A program made the translations under genes and the position numbers. The notes under the pieces were generated by a model, which was given only the letters and a program-made list of their open reading frames with translations, was not told the DNA's origin and did not search any database. Below, one piece after another: positions 21,770 to 32,520 of a DNA stretch of 64,000 bases. The DNA comes from Cornus controversa (taxonomy: Eukaryota; Streptophyta; Magnoliopsida; Cornales; Cornaceae): assembly GCA_026545225.1 (NCBI GenBank), contig CM048850.1, positions 4,526,001-4,590,000 of the forward strand, written 5' to 3'. The number at the start of each line of letters is the position of its first letter. Position 1 is the stretch's first letter.

Positions 21770-22951
21770 CTAGAAAAACACCTTCATCGGATTTAGCATC
21801 AAATTTTCTAAATTATCCTTATCATTAAGGACAAAACATTTGCATCCGAAAACTTTGAAATAACTAATGATAGGCTTCTTCTCATTCCAAATTTCATATG
21901 GTGTTTTGTCAATGGTTTTTCTAATGATCACTCTATTTATCACATAGCAAGAAGTACTTACGGCTTCGGCCCATAGGTATCTAGGAAGATTATGCTCATT
22001 TAACATTGTTCTAGCCATTTCTTGGAGAGACCTATTTTTCCTCTCAACAACTCCATTTTGTTGAGGAGTTCTAGGAGCGGAGAGGTTGTGATTGTATCCA
22101 TTTTCATCACAAATCCTTTTAATGTCTTGATTCTCGAATTCTCTACCCCTATCACTTCGAATGGTTTTAATCTTAAACTCTTTTTCATTTTGAACTTTTC
22201 TACAAAAATTTGCAAAGATAGAAGAAGTCTCATTTTTGTGAGAAATGAAGAAAACCCAAGTGTATCTAGAGAAATCATCTACAATTACAAATGCATAGAG
22301 TTTTCCACCAAGACTAGCAATTCTTTCCGGTCCAAACAAATCCATGTGAATTAAGTCGAGTGGCCTAGTAGATGTGATATCCTTCTTTCTTTTAAAAGAA
22401 GATTTAACTTGCTTTCCTAGTTGGCAAGCACTACATGTCATGTCTTTCACATATTTAGTCTTTGGGAGGCCTTTGACCAAGTCTTTTGAAGACAATTTTG
22501 AGATTAAGTCCATACTAGCATGTCCTAGTCTTCTATGCCACAACCAACTACTATCACTAGATGACACAAAGCATTTAACATCTTGATCATGTAATTCACA
22601 TAAAAGCAAGGAATATAAATTTCCATTTCTATTAGCCGAGAAGATTTGTTTACCATCTTTTTCAACAATGCATTTATTTGATTTAAATGTAACACTAAGT
22701 CCAATATCACATAGTTGACTAATGCTAAACAAGTTATGCTTTAATCCTTTAACTAATAAAACATTATCAATAGATAGGAAGGATGAAATACCAATAGTTC
22801 CTATGCCGACAACTCTTCCTTTGGAATTGTCCCCAAATGTTACGCTTCCACCATCATAATGTTTAATGGAGGTGAAGATTGAACGATCTCCCGTCATGTG
22901 CCTTGAGCATCCGCTATCAAGAAACCATTTATCTTTGGTTGTAGATTTCAA
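21770..22951 (-). pseudogene. Copia pol, N-terminal part: aspartic protease and integrase
   Basis: 393 codons. Protease: WFLDSGCSRHMTG near residue 10. Integrase: zinc-binding region (HRRLGHASM ... CSACQLGKQ) around residues 140-185, then the DDE core with the D of LIHMDLFGP, the D of TIRSDRGREFEN and the E of QNGVVERKNRSLQEMARTML. It goes out of frame near 21806, where the sequence appears to lack one base relative to the downstream frame, then stops. Upstream it is in the same frame as gag and separated only by a TAG at 22958-22960. Confidence 0.92.
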
Positions 22952-22957
22952 GCATAC

Positions 22958-24637
22958 CTACAAAAAGACATTATGTAACTTCTTTTGGTACCCATGGATC
23001 TTTGGGTCCATATTGGTTAGTTTTTTTTGAAAGGTTCCTTTTACAACCCATACCATTTTTCCATGTCTCTTTCTCTTGAAAGGACAATCAAAAATTTTGT
23101 GTCCCTTTCTTAAGCAAATATTGCATAGATAATTGGAGAAAGGTGATTTATGTTTCTTAACAAAGGTCTCCCTAAGAGATTTTCTTTTCTTGATTAAACA
23201 TAAATCTTTGTTGTAAGGAATATATCCAAGACCTTCTTTGAGAGAGGAACATTTTTGCATTCCTAACATGAGACTTAAGTTCTCTTTACCTTTGGTGAAT
23301 TTTGCAAGAGTTTCTATTTGATCCTCAATGATCTTTCTCAATTTTTCGTTCTCTATTTTAAGAGCGATTGAGAAGGAGTTGTTTGAGGATAAATTTTCTT
23401 GCTCCTTTTTCAAAGAATCATTTTCATTTTGAATTTTTGCAAGACTTTGAGAGAGGTTATGATTTTTTCCTTTAAGAGAAGCACATTTTAAGACCATTTT
23501 TCTAAATTCATCATGCAATTCTCTAAAGGCATCTTGCAATTCATTGTGAGAATCAATTAATTCATCATAAAGATCATCTTGAGATTCAAGGTTAGAGGTT
23601 ACCTTTTCTCCGAAAGCCATGAGGCAAAGGTTTGCCATTTCCTCATCATTATTATCATTGAATGGTGATTCATCATCATCACTCCATGTAGCATTCATGG
23701 CCGCTTTCTTCTTTTCCTTATCTCTCTTGTATTTGAGGCAATCGGATTTGAAGTGCCCGGGTTTCCCACAATGAAAGCAAGTTGGAGTATCCTTAGGTTG
23801 GTTATTCCTTGAATGATGTCCCCGATTGGCCTTTTTCAATTGGAGCATCTTCCGAAATCGATTGGTAATGAGGGCAAGTTCTTCTTCCACATCACTTGAC
23901 TCATTTTCATCTTCCTTGCATGTGGCTTGGAGAGCTAAACTCTTCTTTAGTTTAGAGTCTTCTTGAATCTTTTCTTCACGGCTATTCAAGGTAATCTCCC
24001 AAGTTAGAAGAGATCCAAGGAGTTCATCAAGAGCGAGTATGTTGAGGTCATTTGATTGTGTGATAGCCGCCGCTTGTGCATCCCATTTTGGAGGCAGACT
24101 TCTAAGAACTTTTCGATTCATATCACAATTTGAATATTTCCTACCAAGATGCAATAAACCATTAATAATAGTAGTGAATCTAGTAAACATATCGCTAATT
24201 GATTCATTTTCTTTCATAGAGAATAACTCATATTGGTGAATGAGAAGATCAATTTTAGATTCTCTAACTTGCTTAGTTCCTTCATAGGTTACAATTAACT
24301 TGTCCCAAATTTCCTTAGCCGTTACACATGTGGAGATTCTATTATACTCGTTTGCACTTAAGGCACAATTGAGGTTGACTTTGGCCTTGGCATTTATTGA
24401 GATGAGTTTGAGATCATCTGAGTTCCATTCACTCTCAAGTTTTTCAACTTTTTCTTCTCCTACATTTTTCATTGGAACAAAAGGTCCATTGACAATAACT
24501 TGCCAAATTTGATAGTCTTGGGCTTGTAGAAAGTCTATCATCCTATTTTTCCAATAATTGTAGTTTGTTCCATCAAACCAAGGAGGTCGATTATTTGAAT
24601 GACCTTCTTCATGTTGACGATTTCCTATGTTAGCCAT
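22958..24637 (-). CDS. Copia gag polyprotein region (559 codons)
   Basis: Starts MANIGNRQHEEGHSNN. The N-terminal half carries the copia gag pattern (PWFDGTNYNYWKNRM and the UBN2-like region to residue 230). A CCHC knuckle, CFHCGKPGHFKSDC, lies near residue 290. Then comes a long coiled-coil-like segment (350-460) and a second knuckle, CNICLRKGHKIFDC, near 510. Long gag with extra coiled coil is usual in SIRE/Maximus. It ends at a TAG that is in frame with pol (next codons lead to DKWFLDSGCSRHM), so either a nonsense mutation or a suppressible stop. The start codon is 40-50 bp after the primer-binding site. Confidence 0.9.
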   Translation of the reverse strand: MANIGNRQHEEGHSNNRPPWFDGTNYNYWKNRMIDFLQAQDYQIWQVIVNGPFVPMKNVGEEKVEKLESEWNSDDLKLISINAKAKVNLNCALSANEYNRISTCVTAKEIWDKLIVTYEGTKQVRESKIDLLIHQYELFSMKENESISDMFTRFTTIINGLLHLGRKYSNCDMNRKVLRSLPPKWDAQAAAITQSNDLNILALDELLGSLLTWEITLNSREEKIQEDSKLKKSLALQATCKEDENESSDVEEELALITNRFRKMLQLKKANRGHHSRNNQPKDTPTCFHCGKPGHFKSDCLKYKRDKEKKKAAMNATWSDDDESPFNDNNDEEMANLCLMAFGEKVTSNLESQDDLYDELIDSHNELQDAFRELHDEFRKMVLKCASLKGKNHNLSQSLAKIQNENDSLKKEQENLSSNNSFSIALKIENEKLRKIIEDQIETLAKFTKGKENLSLMLGMQKCSSLKEGLGYIPYNKDLCLIKKRKSLRETFVKKHKSPFSNYLCNICLRKGHKIFDCPFKRKRHGKMVWVVKGTFQKKLTNMDPKIHGYQKKLHNVFL

Positions 24638-24677
24638 GGATCAACTCTAAGTCGGTAAAGACAATGTTAGAGCCGAG

Positions 24678-24689
24678 GCTCTGATACCA
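24678..24689 (-). other. Primer-binding site of the SIRE-like element (tRNA-Met)
   Basis: Minus strand TGGTATCAGAGC, two bases inside the 5' LTR end at 24692. It confirms orientation. Confidence 0.92.
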
Positions 24690-24691
24690 AT

Positions 24692-26132
24692 TGTTACTCA
24701 GGAATTGACTCTAGAGGGGGGGGGTGAATAGAGTCTATAGTAATAATAGATAATTTTTATTTATCAAACTCCAAGATGACAGAATCAATTTCTCTTCTAC
24801 TTAAGCAATGAATGTTTGATGAATAATTTAGCAATATAAAGCACAATATAGTAAGATAGAGATAGAGAGATCAAACACAATTGACACGATGATTTTTGCG
24901 AGGTTCGGAATTCCTACTCCTTGGCTCAAGACCCCTCTTGAGACTTCCCGTGTCCAATATAGCTACTCCTTGCAGGTGGAGTGCAAAACCTTCTTATATA
25001 AGAGAAGCTCCTTCTCTTAATCTTCCTTGGGTCACACCAACCCTTTGCTAAAGGAACAACCTCCTTTAGGCTTTCTTTGGATCAAACTGATCCTTTTGAA
25101 TGGAGAAGTTTTACACAGGAATCTCTAAAAGATTGATTTACAATTTGAAGCTCTCAATATGGTTTTCTCTTCCAATAGATAGATACACAAGTGTAAGCTC
25201 ACAGCCTAAATGAATCACAAGTGTTTAAAGCTCAAGTCTTTGAAAAACAGAGTATTTGAAACGAATGCTCGATTGATTTTATCAGAATTGATTTTCTCAA
25301 GTTCAGTGACCAAAAATATTCATAGAGTCATTCCTATTTATAAAGAGGAGATCAGACAAGCCCGTTTTAAAATAGTTGCACAAGTGGTTTGAGGCATTAA
25401 ATGCAGAAACTAGCCGTTAATTTTCTGAACCACCAGGTTTCGGTCGACTGATTATTTCATCGGTCGACTGAACCAAGTGTTTCGGTCGACTGAAGCTTAG
25501 ATTCGATCGACTGAAACTCCTCTGTTTTGAAAACCCTACTGGAATTTTTTCCAGTATTTTTCAGTATTCATCAGTCGACTAAATAGATGATTCGGACGAC
25601 TGATACGCTAGTTTCGGTCAACTGAAGCTGATCTTCGGTCGACTGAAACTCCCCTGTTTTGTAAAGCCTACTGGAATTTAATTCTAGACTTGTTCAGTCG
25701 GCTGAAGGACTTCATCGGTCGACTGACACTGTATGTATGTGCGAGGGAACTGATTTTTGAATGGTCATTTAGATGAGATCATGAAAGACTTGAGCTTTAC
25801 TTGAATTCAAATAGACTTTAACATTATTTCCTAAGTACTCACCATCCTATCTACCCCTTCATCAAAGTGGACACTTGTTTGAGATGTTTGATCCTGGAAG
25901 ACTTTGACACTTTGAATGATTCATTTTTGATGCTTCTTCACGATCCTTTCTTGATTTCATATGGCACTTCTTTGAACTTGAAGGCGATGGTATTTCTTGA
26001 AATATGTCTTTATATATATGATCACTGGCATAATTACTTAAATGAAGATATTAGAAATAAAAACATCATAAATGATTTGTAATCATCAAAATTACAAGAT
26101 TGCCCTTAGGTTAAAAAACTTTCGGGTCAACA
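24692..26132 (-). repeat. 5' LTR of the SIRE-like element
   Basis: Same length as the 3' LTR and differs at about nine sites, mostly transitions. Its GTCGAC word array is at 25440-25730, with one word mutated to GGTCAACTGA. ORFs at 25210-25392 and 25867-26082 are LTR sequence, not genes. Confidence 0.92.
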
Positions 26133-26137
26133 GATAT

Positions 26138-28471
26138 ATATATATGTGTGTATATATATATGTGTGTGTGTGGGTTTGGGGAGCGATGACATATTAAATT
26201 TAATCGCTTATTTGCATCGTGATATGCATGTATTGTATTGATTGAAATCATGTAAAAAGTATGCTAAATTACGTACATGTTTAGCTATGTGTTGTCTTAT
26301 ATGCATATGTGGCTTTTATGCATGGTGTTAAATATATATGTGATTATATATTTGTGGTGGTAATGGAAATGCATGCTATATATATGAATATGGCTTTGGC
26401 GAGCATTTGAAAAGCATGAAATGTGCTAAGTGTTTTATATGTTCTTAATACATATATGGTGACGGAATATATATATGTGGTTATATATATTGTGAATGAA
26501 GAGCATGCTAGTTACTTGTAGTGAATGCATGTCTTGAGTGGAAGCATGGTTATATTTATTCTAGTATACATGCATATGTGACTATATGCAGGATGTGACA
26601 TATATATGGGTTTATATGTGGGAACGTGAATATGAGATGCATGCTAGTTTTATTTATATATCGAATGTATGCATTGGTTGTAGCATGATAAAAATGTGCT
26701 AAATTGAAGTTGTTGGCATATATGAGGTATTATGCGGGTTTTGAACATGTATGTGCTATATGTGTTGAAATGTGATGAAAAGCATGCTAAATACTTCTTT
26801 TTAGTATTCATAAGCGTAGGTTGATGCATGAAAATTTATACTATGTATATATGCATCCATATTGCATATATGGGAGGGAAATGACACATACGTGGTTATA
26901 TGTGGATTTATGTAAAGAGAAATGCATGCTATGTACTTTAATACTAGCTGGTGCATTGGGATAGCATAAAATAAAATGCTTGATTACGTATGCATCCACA
27001 TTACATATATGGGAGGTTGCAGGAAAACTTAACCCAAAAAGAGGTACACGGGACTTTGGAGTGGTCCAACCGTGTCACGAGAAGTGGTATAATTATCCAC
27101 TACGTATGGCCCTCGGAGTGGACCCGCCATACAAAGGCTCTATGCCTAGAATTGGAGAATGTCCAACATTAGTGAGTTTCGGAGTTGCCCCTCACAATTT
27201 GGCAAACCAATATATATTGTCATCGGAGTATGTCTAAGAAGTATAGCCCTCGGAGTGGACCCGCCATGCTCAAGCTTAATGCCTGGAATTCGGAGTATGT
27301 CCAACGAATGTGAGCCTCGGAGTTGGCCCCTCACATAATGGCAATCCTATACATTGCCATGGTAGAATGACCTTTCAGAGTGGTCCAGGTCATAGGATGG
27401 TTATCGGAGTTGTCCTAAGTCACATGATCCTTGGAGCGGGCCAATCATGTGGGGTATCGGATGAGGGCCAAGAGTCAGAGTATATGCAAGCCTTGATGCT
27501 TGTATTATGTATCGGATTATGACTATGGAAGGTGAAAATACCTTTATGCTTATGTGTTTATCTGTTAAGCATGTTTTTCTATTTACATGCATCTATATCG
27601 CATTTGAGATGTGCTACTTGACGAGTAGGGGAAGTGGTAGTTGATTTACATTGTTTATGTAAATGTGTTGACATATATGTTCTATATACATATTGGTGCT
27701 GAATGTTTAGTGCTTTCAAGCATGTTGAAAATGATTTCTAAAATCATGTGTAGTGGATTTTGTATGTTTATATGTGCTAGAGTAGCCATATACATTGTTG
27801 GTTCATGCATGCTAGGAGGAGTATGGTCTTAAATATTGTGATATATTTAAATGCATGTATATTTTTGAGAATATGTGAGGATCGACCTGCTGCAGCGGTG
27901 ATAGTATGGTTCTACATACCTTGTTGGGCCTTTGAGCTCACCCTTTCCCAAGTTTTGTAGGTATTGCTGATTATGGAATTAGTTAGGGGACTGACAGCAC
28001 CGGTTGCAGAGGTAGTGTCTAGATTCCTTAGAATCTGATGTATGTCCAGGATAATGGATAGATAGACGCATTACATTTGGAATTAAATGTATGGAGCGAT
28101 TATGTTGATTCAGTTCCTTCAGTTGTATTTTATTCATGTGATGTATGTATATAATACGGACATTCAAGGACTGAGACATCTTTTTTTGATTGTATTATGC
28201 ATGTTGTAAAAATGTTGGGGGGTCACGTGCCCAAAAGTGTCCATTTTTATTATTAGATATAAATGCTGGGGGGACACGTGCCCAGAAGTGTCCATATGAA
28301 TTTAAAGCAAGTATAACATGCCAGGATCTGATTTATTAGAATGGGTCATGCCCAATTTTCGTGAAAATAATAGAAAATTAAGGTTATATGATCAGGTGAT
28401 GGTTATGTCGTGAGGGTGATCTCATGGAGTTCACACCTCAGTTTCTGGGCCTTGGGAATCGGGGCATGACA
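26138..28471 (+). repeat. Solo LTR 'B', right part
   Basis: Continuation of the LTR left at 16436. Its 3' end is GGGGCATGACA, followed by the target duplication taggt at 28472-28476. It includes the hairpin array at 27046-27502 and the acceptor-like block near 27930-27960. Short ORFs inside (26980-27237, 27310-27522) coincide with the hairpin array and are not considered genes. Confidence 0.8.
27046..27502 (+). repeat. Hairpin array with conserved core and changing stems
   Basis: Long-loop hairpins: 27046-27075 ACACGG/CCGTGT; 27104-27132 GTATGGC/GCCATAC; 27172-27195 GTGAG/CTCAC; 27308-27336 ATGTGAG/CTCACAT; 27367-27393 ATGACC/GGTCAT; 27393-27417 TAGGA/TCCTA; 27421-27451 CACATGAT/ATCATGTG. 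Loops are 14-18 nt, mostly 15, and resemble cctcggagtggaccc. Between them are short-loop hairpins: 27083-27101 AGTGG/CCACT, 27152-27165 TTGGA/TCCAA, 27199-27210 TTGG/CCAA, 27338-27360 ATGGCAAT/ATTGCCAT, 27487-27502 CAAGC/GCTTG. Confidence 0.85.
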
Positions 28472-28654
28472 TAGGTGGGTTGGGGTATTCCTACTGAGTC
28501 GTTAAAATGCTCACCCCGTTCCCCTAAACATTTTTATAGGTATGACACTATGGATGGAAAGGACTTGATGATTCAAATGGAGCTCATAGGAGCACTTTTG
28601 GATATTCTGGGGCATTTTTTAATGTTTTGTTCATAGACTATGTATTTGTCTATC

Positions 28655-28673
28655 CATGCCGGCATGTGGCATG
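28655..28673 (+). repeat. Hairpin CATGCC/GGCATG with 7-nt loop
   Basis: Stem 28655-28660 and 28668-28673, loop ggcatgt. The related LTR at the right edge has CGTGCC/GGCACG with loop ggcttgt, a two-sided change at one pair. Confidence 0.6.
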
Positions 28674-28959
28674 AAGTTTATGTTAAGTTTGTAATTACAA
28701 TGACAATATGGATGTAACTCATGTTTATTTGGACCTTGTATGCACAGACTAATGAAGTTGATGGATATTTTCAATGCGAGTGAAATGTGTATGGAAGGAA
28801 ATGGTTCATATTGATGTAGGATTTGATCATAAGCATGATTTAGAACTTGTGAAGGATGTTGGTACCTTTCTTCCATGATTTAAATGTTGTATGAATAGAT
28901 AAGGAGGGTAGAAAGGACTTAGAACACCAAAAGTGACAAAGTGTGTAGTCGTAGGATTT

Positions 28960-29135
28960 TATGTTGATGCATTCGTCCAGTTATTACGATGCATCGTTAT
29001 ACCCATTACGATTCATCGTCCCTGCAATGCATCATAATGTCCAGGACGATGTATCATAAAAAGACTACAGAGATTTGGAAAACCAAAAGTCCCGAGAGTG
29101 ATTTTCTGGCAATACTTGTGCGATGTATCGAAATC
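28960..29135. repeat. ACGATGCATCGT word array in LTR D
   Basis: Perfect ACGATGCATCGT at 28986-28997, with variants near 28965, 29005, 29023, 29042 and 29120. Same word family as 7448-7605, about 200-370 bp before the LTR end. Confidence 0.7.
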
Positions 29136-29335
29136 CTCAGAGGAGTAATGGTTGGCTCTTGATGAATGGGAGTTCAGGTGGGGCCCATAGAGGTTGGTTA
29201 GGTCTGCAGTGCATGTACATATGTGTACGCATATGAGATGTGCTTCCGCGATAGTTGAGATGTTAAAACGGTCCGTTAGGGTTAATGGACGGAAGTCACC
29301 GTCGGTCTCTGGGAGTCGGGAATCGGGGCGTGACA

Positions 29336-32300
29336 GAAAAGATGATCCTACAAATATTGGGACTTTTCTGAGCAAAGAAAAAAAAACGTAGTTAATACAG
29401 TTACTAAAAGCAAATACAGATGTCTTCACATAGGACCATGCGGATATGTCAGGAATTGTTCCTTCAGTGTCGAGCCATGTGCTCAATGTTAACCTAAACC
29501 ATCCACCTATTAAGCAAAGGCCGAGATGATTCGTTCCAGAAAAGAATCAAATCATACCGGTAGAGGTAGATCGATTTCTCTAGTTTGGTTTTATCAGAGA
29601 GGTGCAATTTCTGGATTTGCTCTCTAATGTGGTAGTAGTGTAGAAAAAGAATGGCAAATGGCGAATCTGTATAGATTTCACCAACTTGAATAAAACTTGC
29701 CACAAGGACAGTTTTCCTCTTCCAAAGATTGATCAAATGGTTGACGCCACAACTGGTTATGAACAATTGATGTTCCTCGATGCATACTCTGAATATAATC
29801 AAATTTCGATGAATCCTGACGATAAAGAAAAAACATCTTTTATCACCGAGAAGGGAATCTATTGCTATAAAGTGTTGTTGTTCAGATTGAAGAATGTCTG
29901 TGCAACCTACCAATGCCTAATCAACAAGGTTTTAAAAAAACTGATAGGCCGAACAGTCGAAGCATACATAGATGACATGGTGGTGAAGAGTCTCAGAAAT
30001 GAAGATCACATGAATCATCTACAAGAGGTCTTTAACACTTTACGAAACCAGAGAATGAAGTTGAACCCATCAAAATGTTCCTTCGGGGTTCCTTAGGGCA
30101 ATTCTTGAGGCACATAGTTAACGGAATAAGAATAGAAACAAATCCAATCCAGGTGAAAACTATCCTTTACAATGAGGAACGAAAGACTCGTAGAGATATC
30201 TAGATCCTAACAGGATGCATTGTTGCTTTAAGTATAGTCATCTCTCGACTTTCAGACAAATGCAAACCATTTTTTAACGTTATCAGAACGAGGGGTAAAG
30301 GAGTATGGGAATCGAACAGAATGAGGCTTTGGCAAAGCTCAAACAGTATTTGGTCCAATTACCAACGCTTTCAGTACCTAATACATGAGAGCCTCTATAT
30401 TTATACCTTGCAGTATCCCGAACAACCACAAGTGTAGTTCTAATAAGAGAACTTGGTAAAAAACAACACCCATTATTCTACTCAAGTAAAACCATGACTG
30501 AAGTTGAACAGAGATACTCAAAAGTTGAAAAGATAGTACTAGCCCTAATCCAAGCAAAAAGAAAATTGAGGCATTATTTTAAAGCACATCCTATTGTTGT
30601 CCCAATTAAATTTTCAATCAAAATAATTCTCCACAAACTGGATCAATCAAGAAGGCAATTGAGTTGGGAGTCTATGACATAATCTATGAGCCTCAGACTA
30701 CAATAAAGGGATAGGCAGTGGCTGATTTCCTACTTGAGTATGAACTAGAGAATGACGAGGAACCAGAAGTATCAATTTCACCTGAATAGAAGTTTTACGT
30801 TGATGGGTCATTAACAAACATAGGATCGGGCATCGACACAGAAATCCAAACTCCTGACAGAACTACTCTATAGCAAGTAATCCATTTAGATTTTCCTGCA
30901 TCAAACAATGAAGTTGAGTACGAGGCCCTTTTAGCAGGACTGAGGCTAGCAAAGGTGCTCTAGGTAAAACATCTGCAAGTTTTTAGCGACTCTAAGTTAG
31001 TTATAAGACAAGTTAGTGGAGATTATTACCCAAAAGATGGCTGCATGAAAGTTTATAAAGACTTAGCGGAAAGAGAGCTCAGGGAATTTGATCAAGTCAA
31101 TATTTTCCAAAATCCAAGAGAGTAGAACCTGGAAGCTAACAAACTAGCATGTATGGCTTCAACAGCTCGATCAGATCTAATCAAGGTAGTTTCGATCGAT
31201 ACCTTGGAAGTACCTAGTATTCATGCTAAAAAAGGAATAATGGTTCTACAAACAAAACCCAATTGGATGGATCCTATAAAGGCCTATCTCATTAGCAAGA
31301 TTCTACCAGCGTCGAAAGAAGAAGCAAGGAATATCATAATGAATTCATCAAGATATGCAGTGATTGGTGGACATGTTTGCAAAAGGTTATTTTCAGGACC
31401 ATACCTGAGGTGTGTGGCACCATTAGAAGCAAAAGAAATACCCTCCAGAATCCATGGGGGCGTATGTGGAAATCATTCAAGAGGAAGATCGTTGTCCCAC
31501 AATGCCATCACTCAGGGGTATTTCTGGCCATACATGGCTTAATACGTCGAAGAAAATACTAGAATATGTGACAAATACCAGCGACATTCAAGGATACCCC
31601 ATCAACACCCCCCCCAAGGATCTAATCCACCATAGCCAGCCCTTGGCTATTTGTAAAAATGGGGAATGGATTCAGTTGGACTCCCTAAAGCCGCCAACAG
31701 CAAGAAGTTCATTTTATTCGCTACAGATTATTTCACAAAGTGGGTTGAAGCAAAAGTTTATACAATAATCACTTACGTGCAAGTGAAAAGGTTCATCTGG
31801 AGTAATATTATCTACTGGTTCGATTTTTCAAAATCCATCATCAAGGATAATGCCAAAAACTTTGACAATCGGTTGATACAAAAGTTTTTCAGAGAATATG
31901 GTATTAATAAAAAAAATTTCCTCTAGATCGTATCCACAAGCGAACGGCCAAACAGAAATAACCAATAGGACTATCTTTGAATGCATTCGAAATAAATTGG
32001 AAGCTCAAAAAGGTAAATGGTTGGATGAGCTGCCCAAAGTGCTCTGGGCCTACCAAACGATGCACAGGCGACCGACCTAAGAAAGTCCATTTTGTTCGGC
32101 CTATAGGTCTGAAGCAGTGATACCAGCTAAGCTATCTACCCTAATGATCAGATCAAAAGTGCTGGAGAAGGAGCATAACGATCACATCTAGAACATAATC
32201 TAGATTTGCTAGAAGAAAGAAAGGAGGCAGATCAGATCAGATTGACATCGCATCAAAGGATGGTCAAAAATAATTATGACAAAAAGGTGAAGCACCGAGT

Positions 32301-32520
32301 ATTTGGAATGGAAGACTGGGTACTAAGAAAAGTTACTGACAATGCAAAAGAGCTCAATGCTGGAAAGTTTAGAGAAAATTGAGAAGGTCCATCTGAAGTC
32401 ACTAAAGTGATTGGAAATGGGCCAAACAAGCTTTGTAGAGTTAGCGACGCCGATTCAATTCGAAAGCCTTGGAATGCAATCTATTTGAAGAGGTACTATA
32501 TTTACAATTCAGTATATTAG
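29336..32520 (+). pseudogene. Decayed TAT/Retand-type Ty3/Gypsy pol (RT, two RNase H domains, integrase)
   Basis: Recognisable in order: RT (29640-30100; FPLPKIDQMVDAT, catalytic YIDDMVVKS, LNPSKCSFGV), first RNase H (about 30430-30700; EQRYSKVEK, KLRHYFKAH), a second RNase H (30790-31140; FYVDGSLTN, NNEVEYEALLAGL, VFSDSKLV), integrase zinc region (31330-31540), core (31620-32090, with DYFTKWVEAK and the E of SYPQANGQTEITNR) and C-terminal domain (32280-32510). Dual RNase H is diagnostic of the TAT branch. Many stops and frameshifts divide it into short ORFs (29686-30096 is longest). It lies directly after the end of LTR D and is in plus orientation. Confidence 0.85.

Larger units (their letters stand above)
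16437..26132 (-). mobile_element. Nearly intact SIRE/Maximus-like Ty1/Copia retrotransposon
   Basis: 9.7 kb, minus strand, flanked by a perfect five-base duplication gatat (16432-16436 and 26133-26137). It has two 1441-bp LTRs, a tRNA-Met primer site, gag, protease-integrase, RT-RNase H, an additional ORF downstream of pol, and a polypurine tract. By eye the LTRs differ at about nine sites (0.6%), so insertion is recent, of the order of a few hundred thousand years with usual plant rates. Defects are one in-frame TAG between gag and pol and one frameshift in pol. The additional ORF after pol and the long gag place it in the SIRE/Maximus lineage. Confidence 0.92.
28477..29335 (+). repeat. Chromovirus LTR fragment 'D', right part
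   Basis: Continues 14642 after removal of solo LTR B. Contains the ctactgagt ... gctcacccc block (28491-28540), the CATGCC/GGCATG hairpin at 28655-28673 and ACGATGCATCGT words at 28960-29135. It ends GGGGCGTGACA at 29335. Confidence 0.65.
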
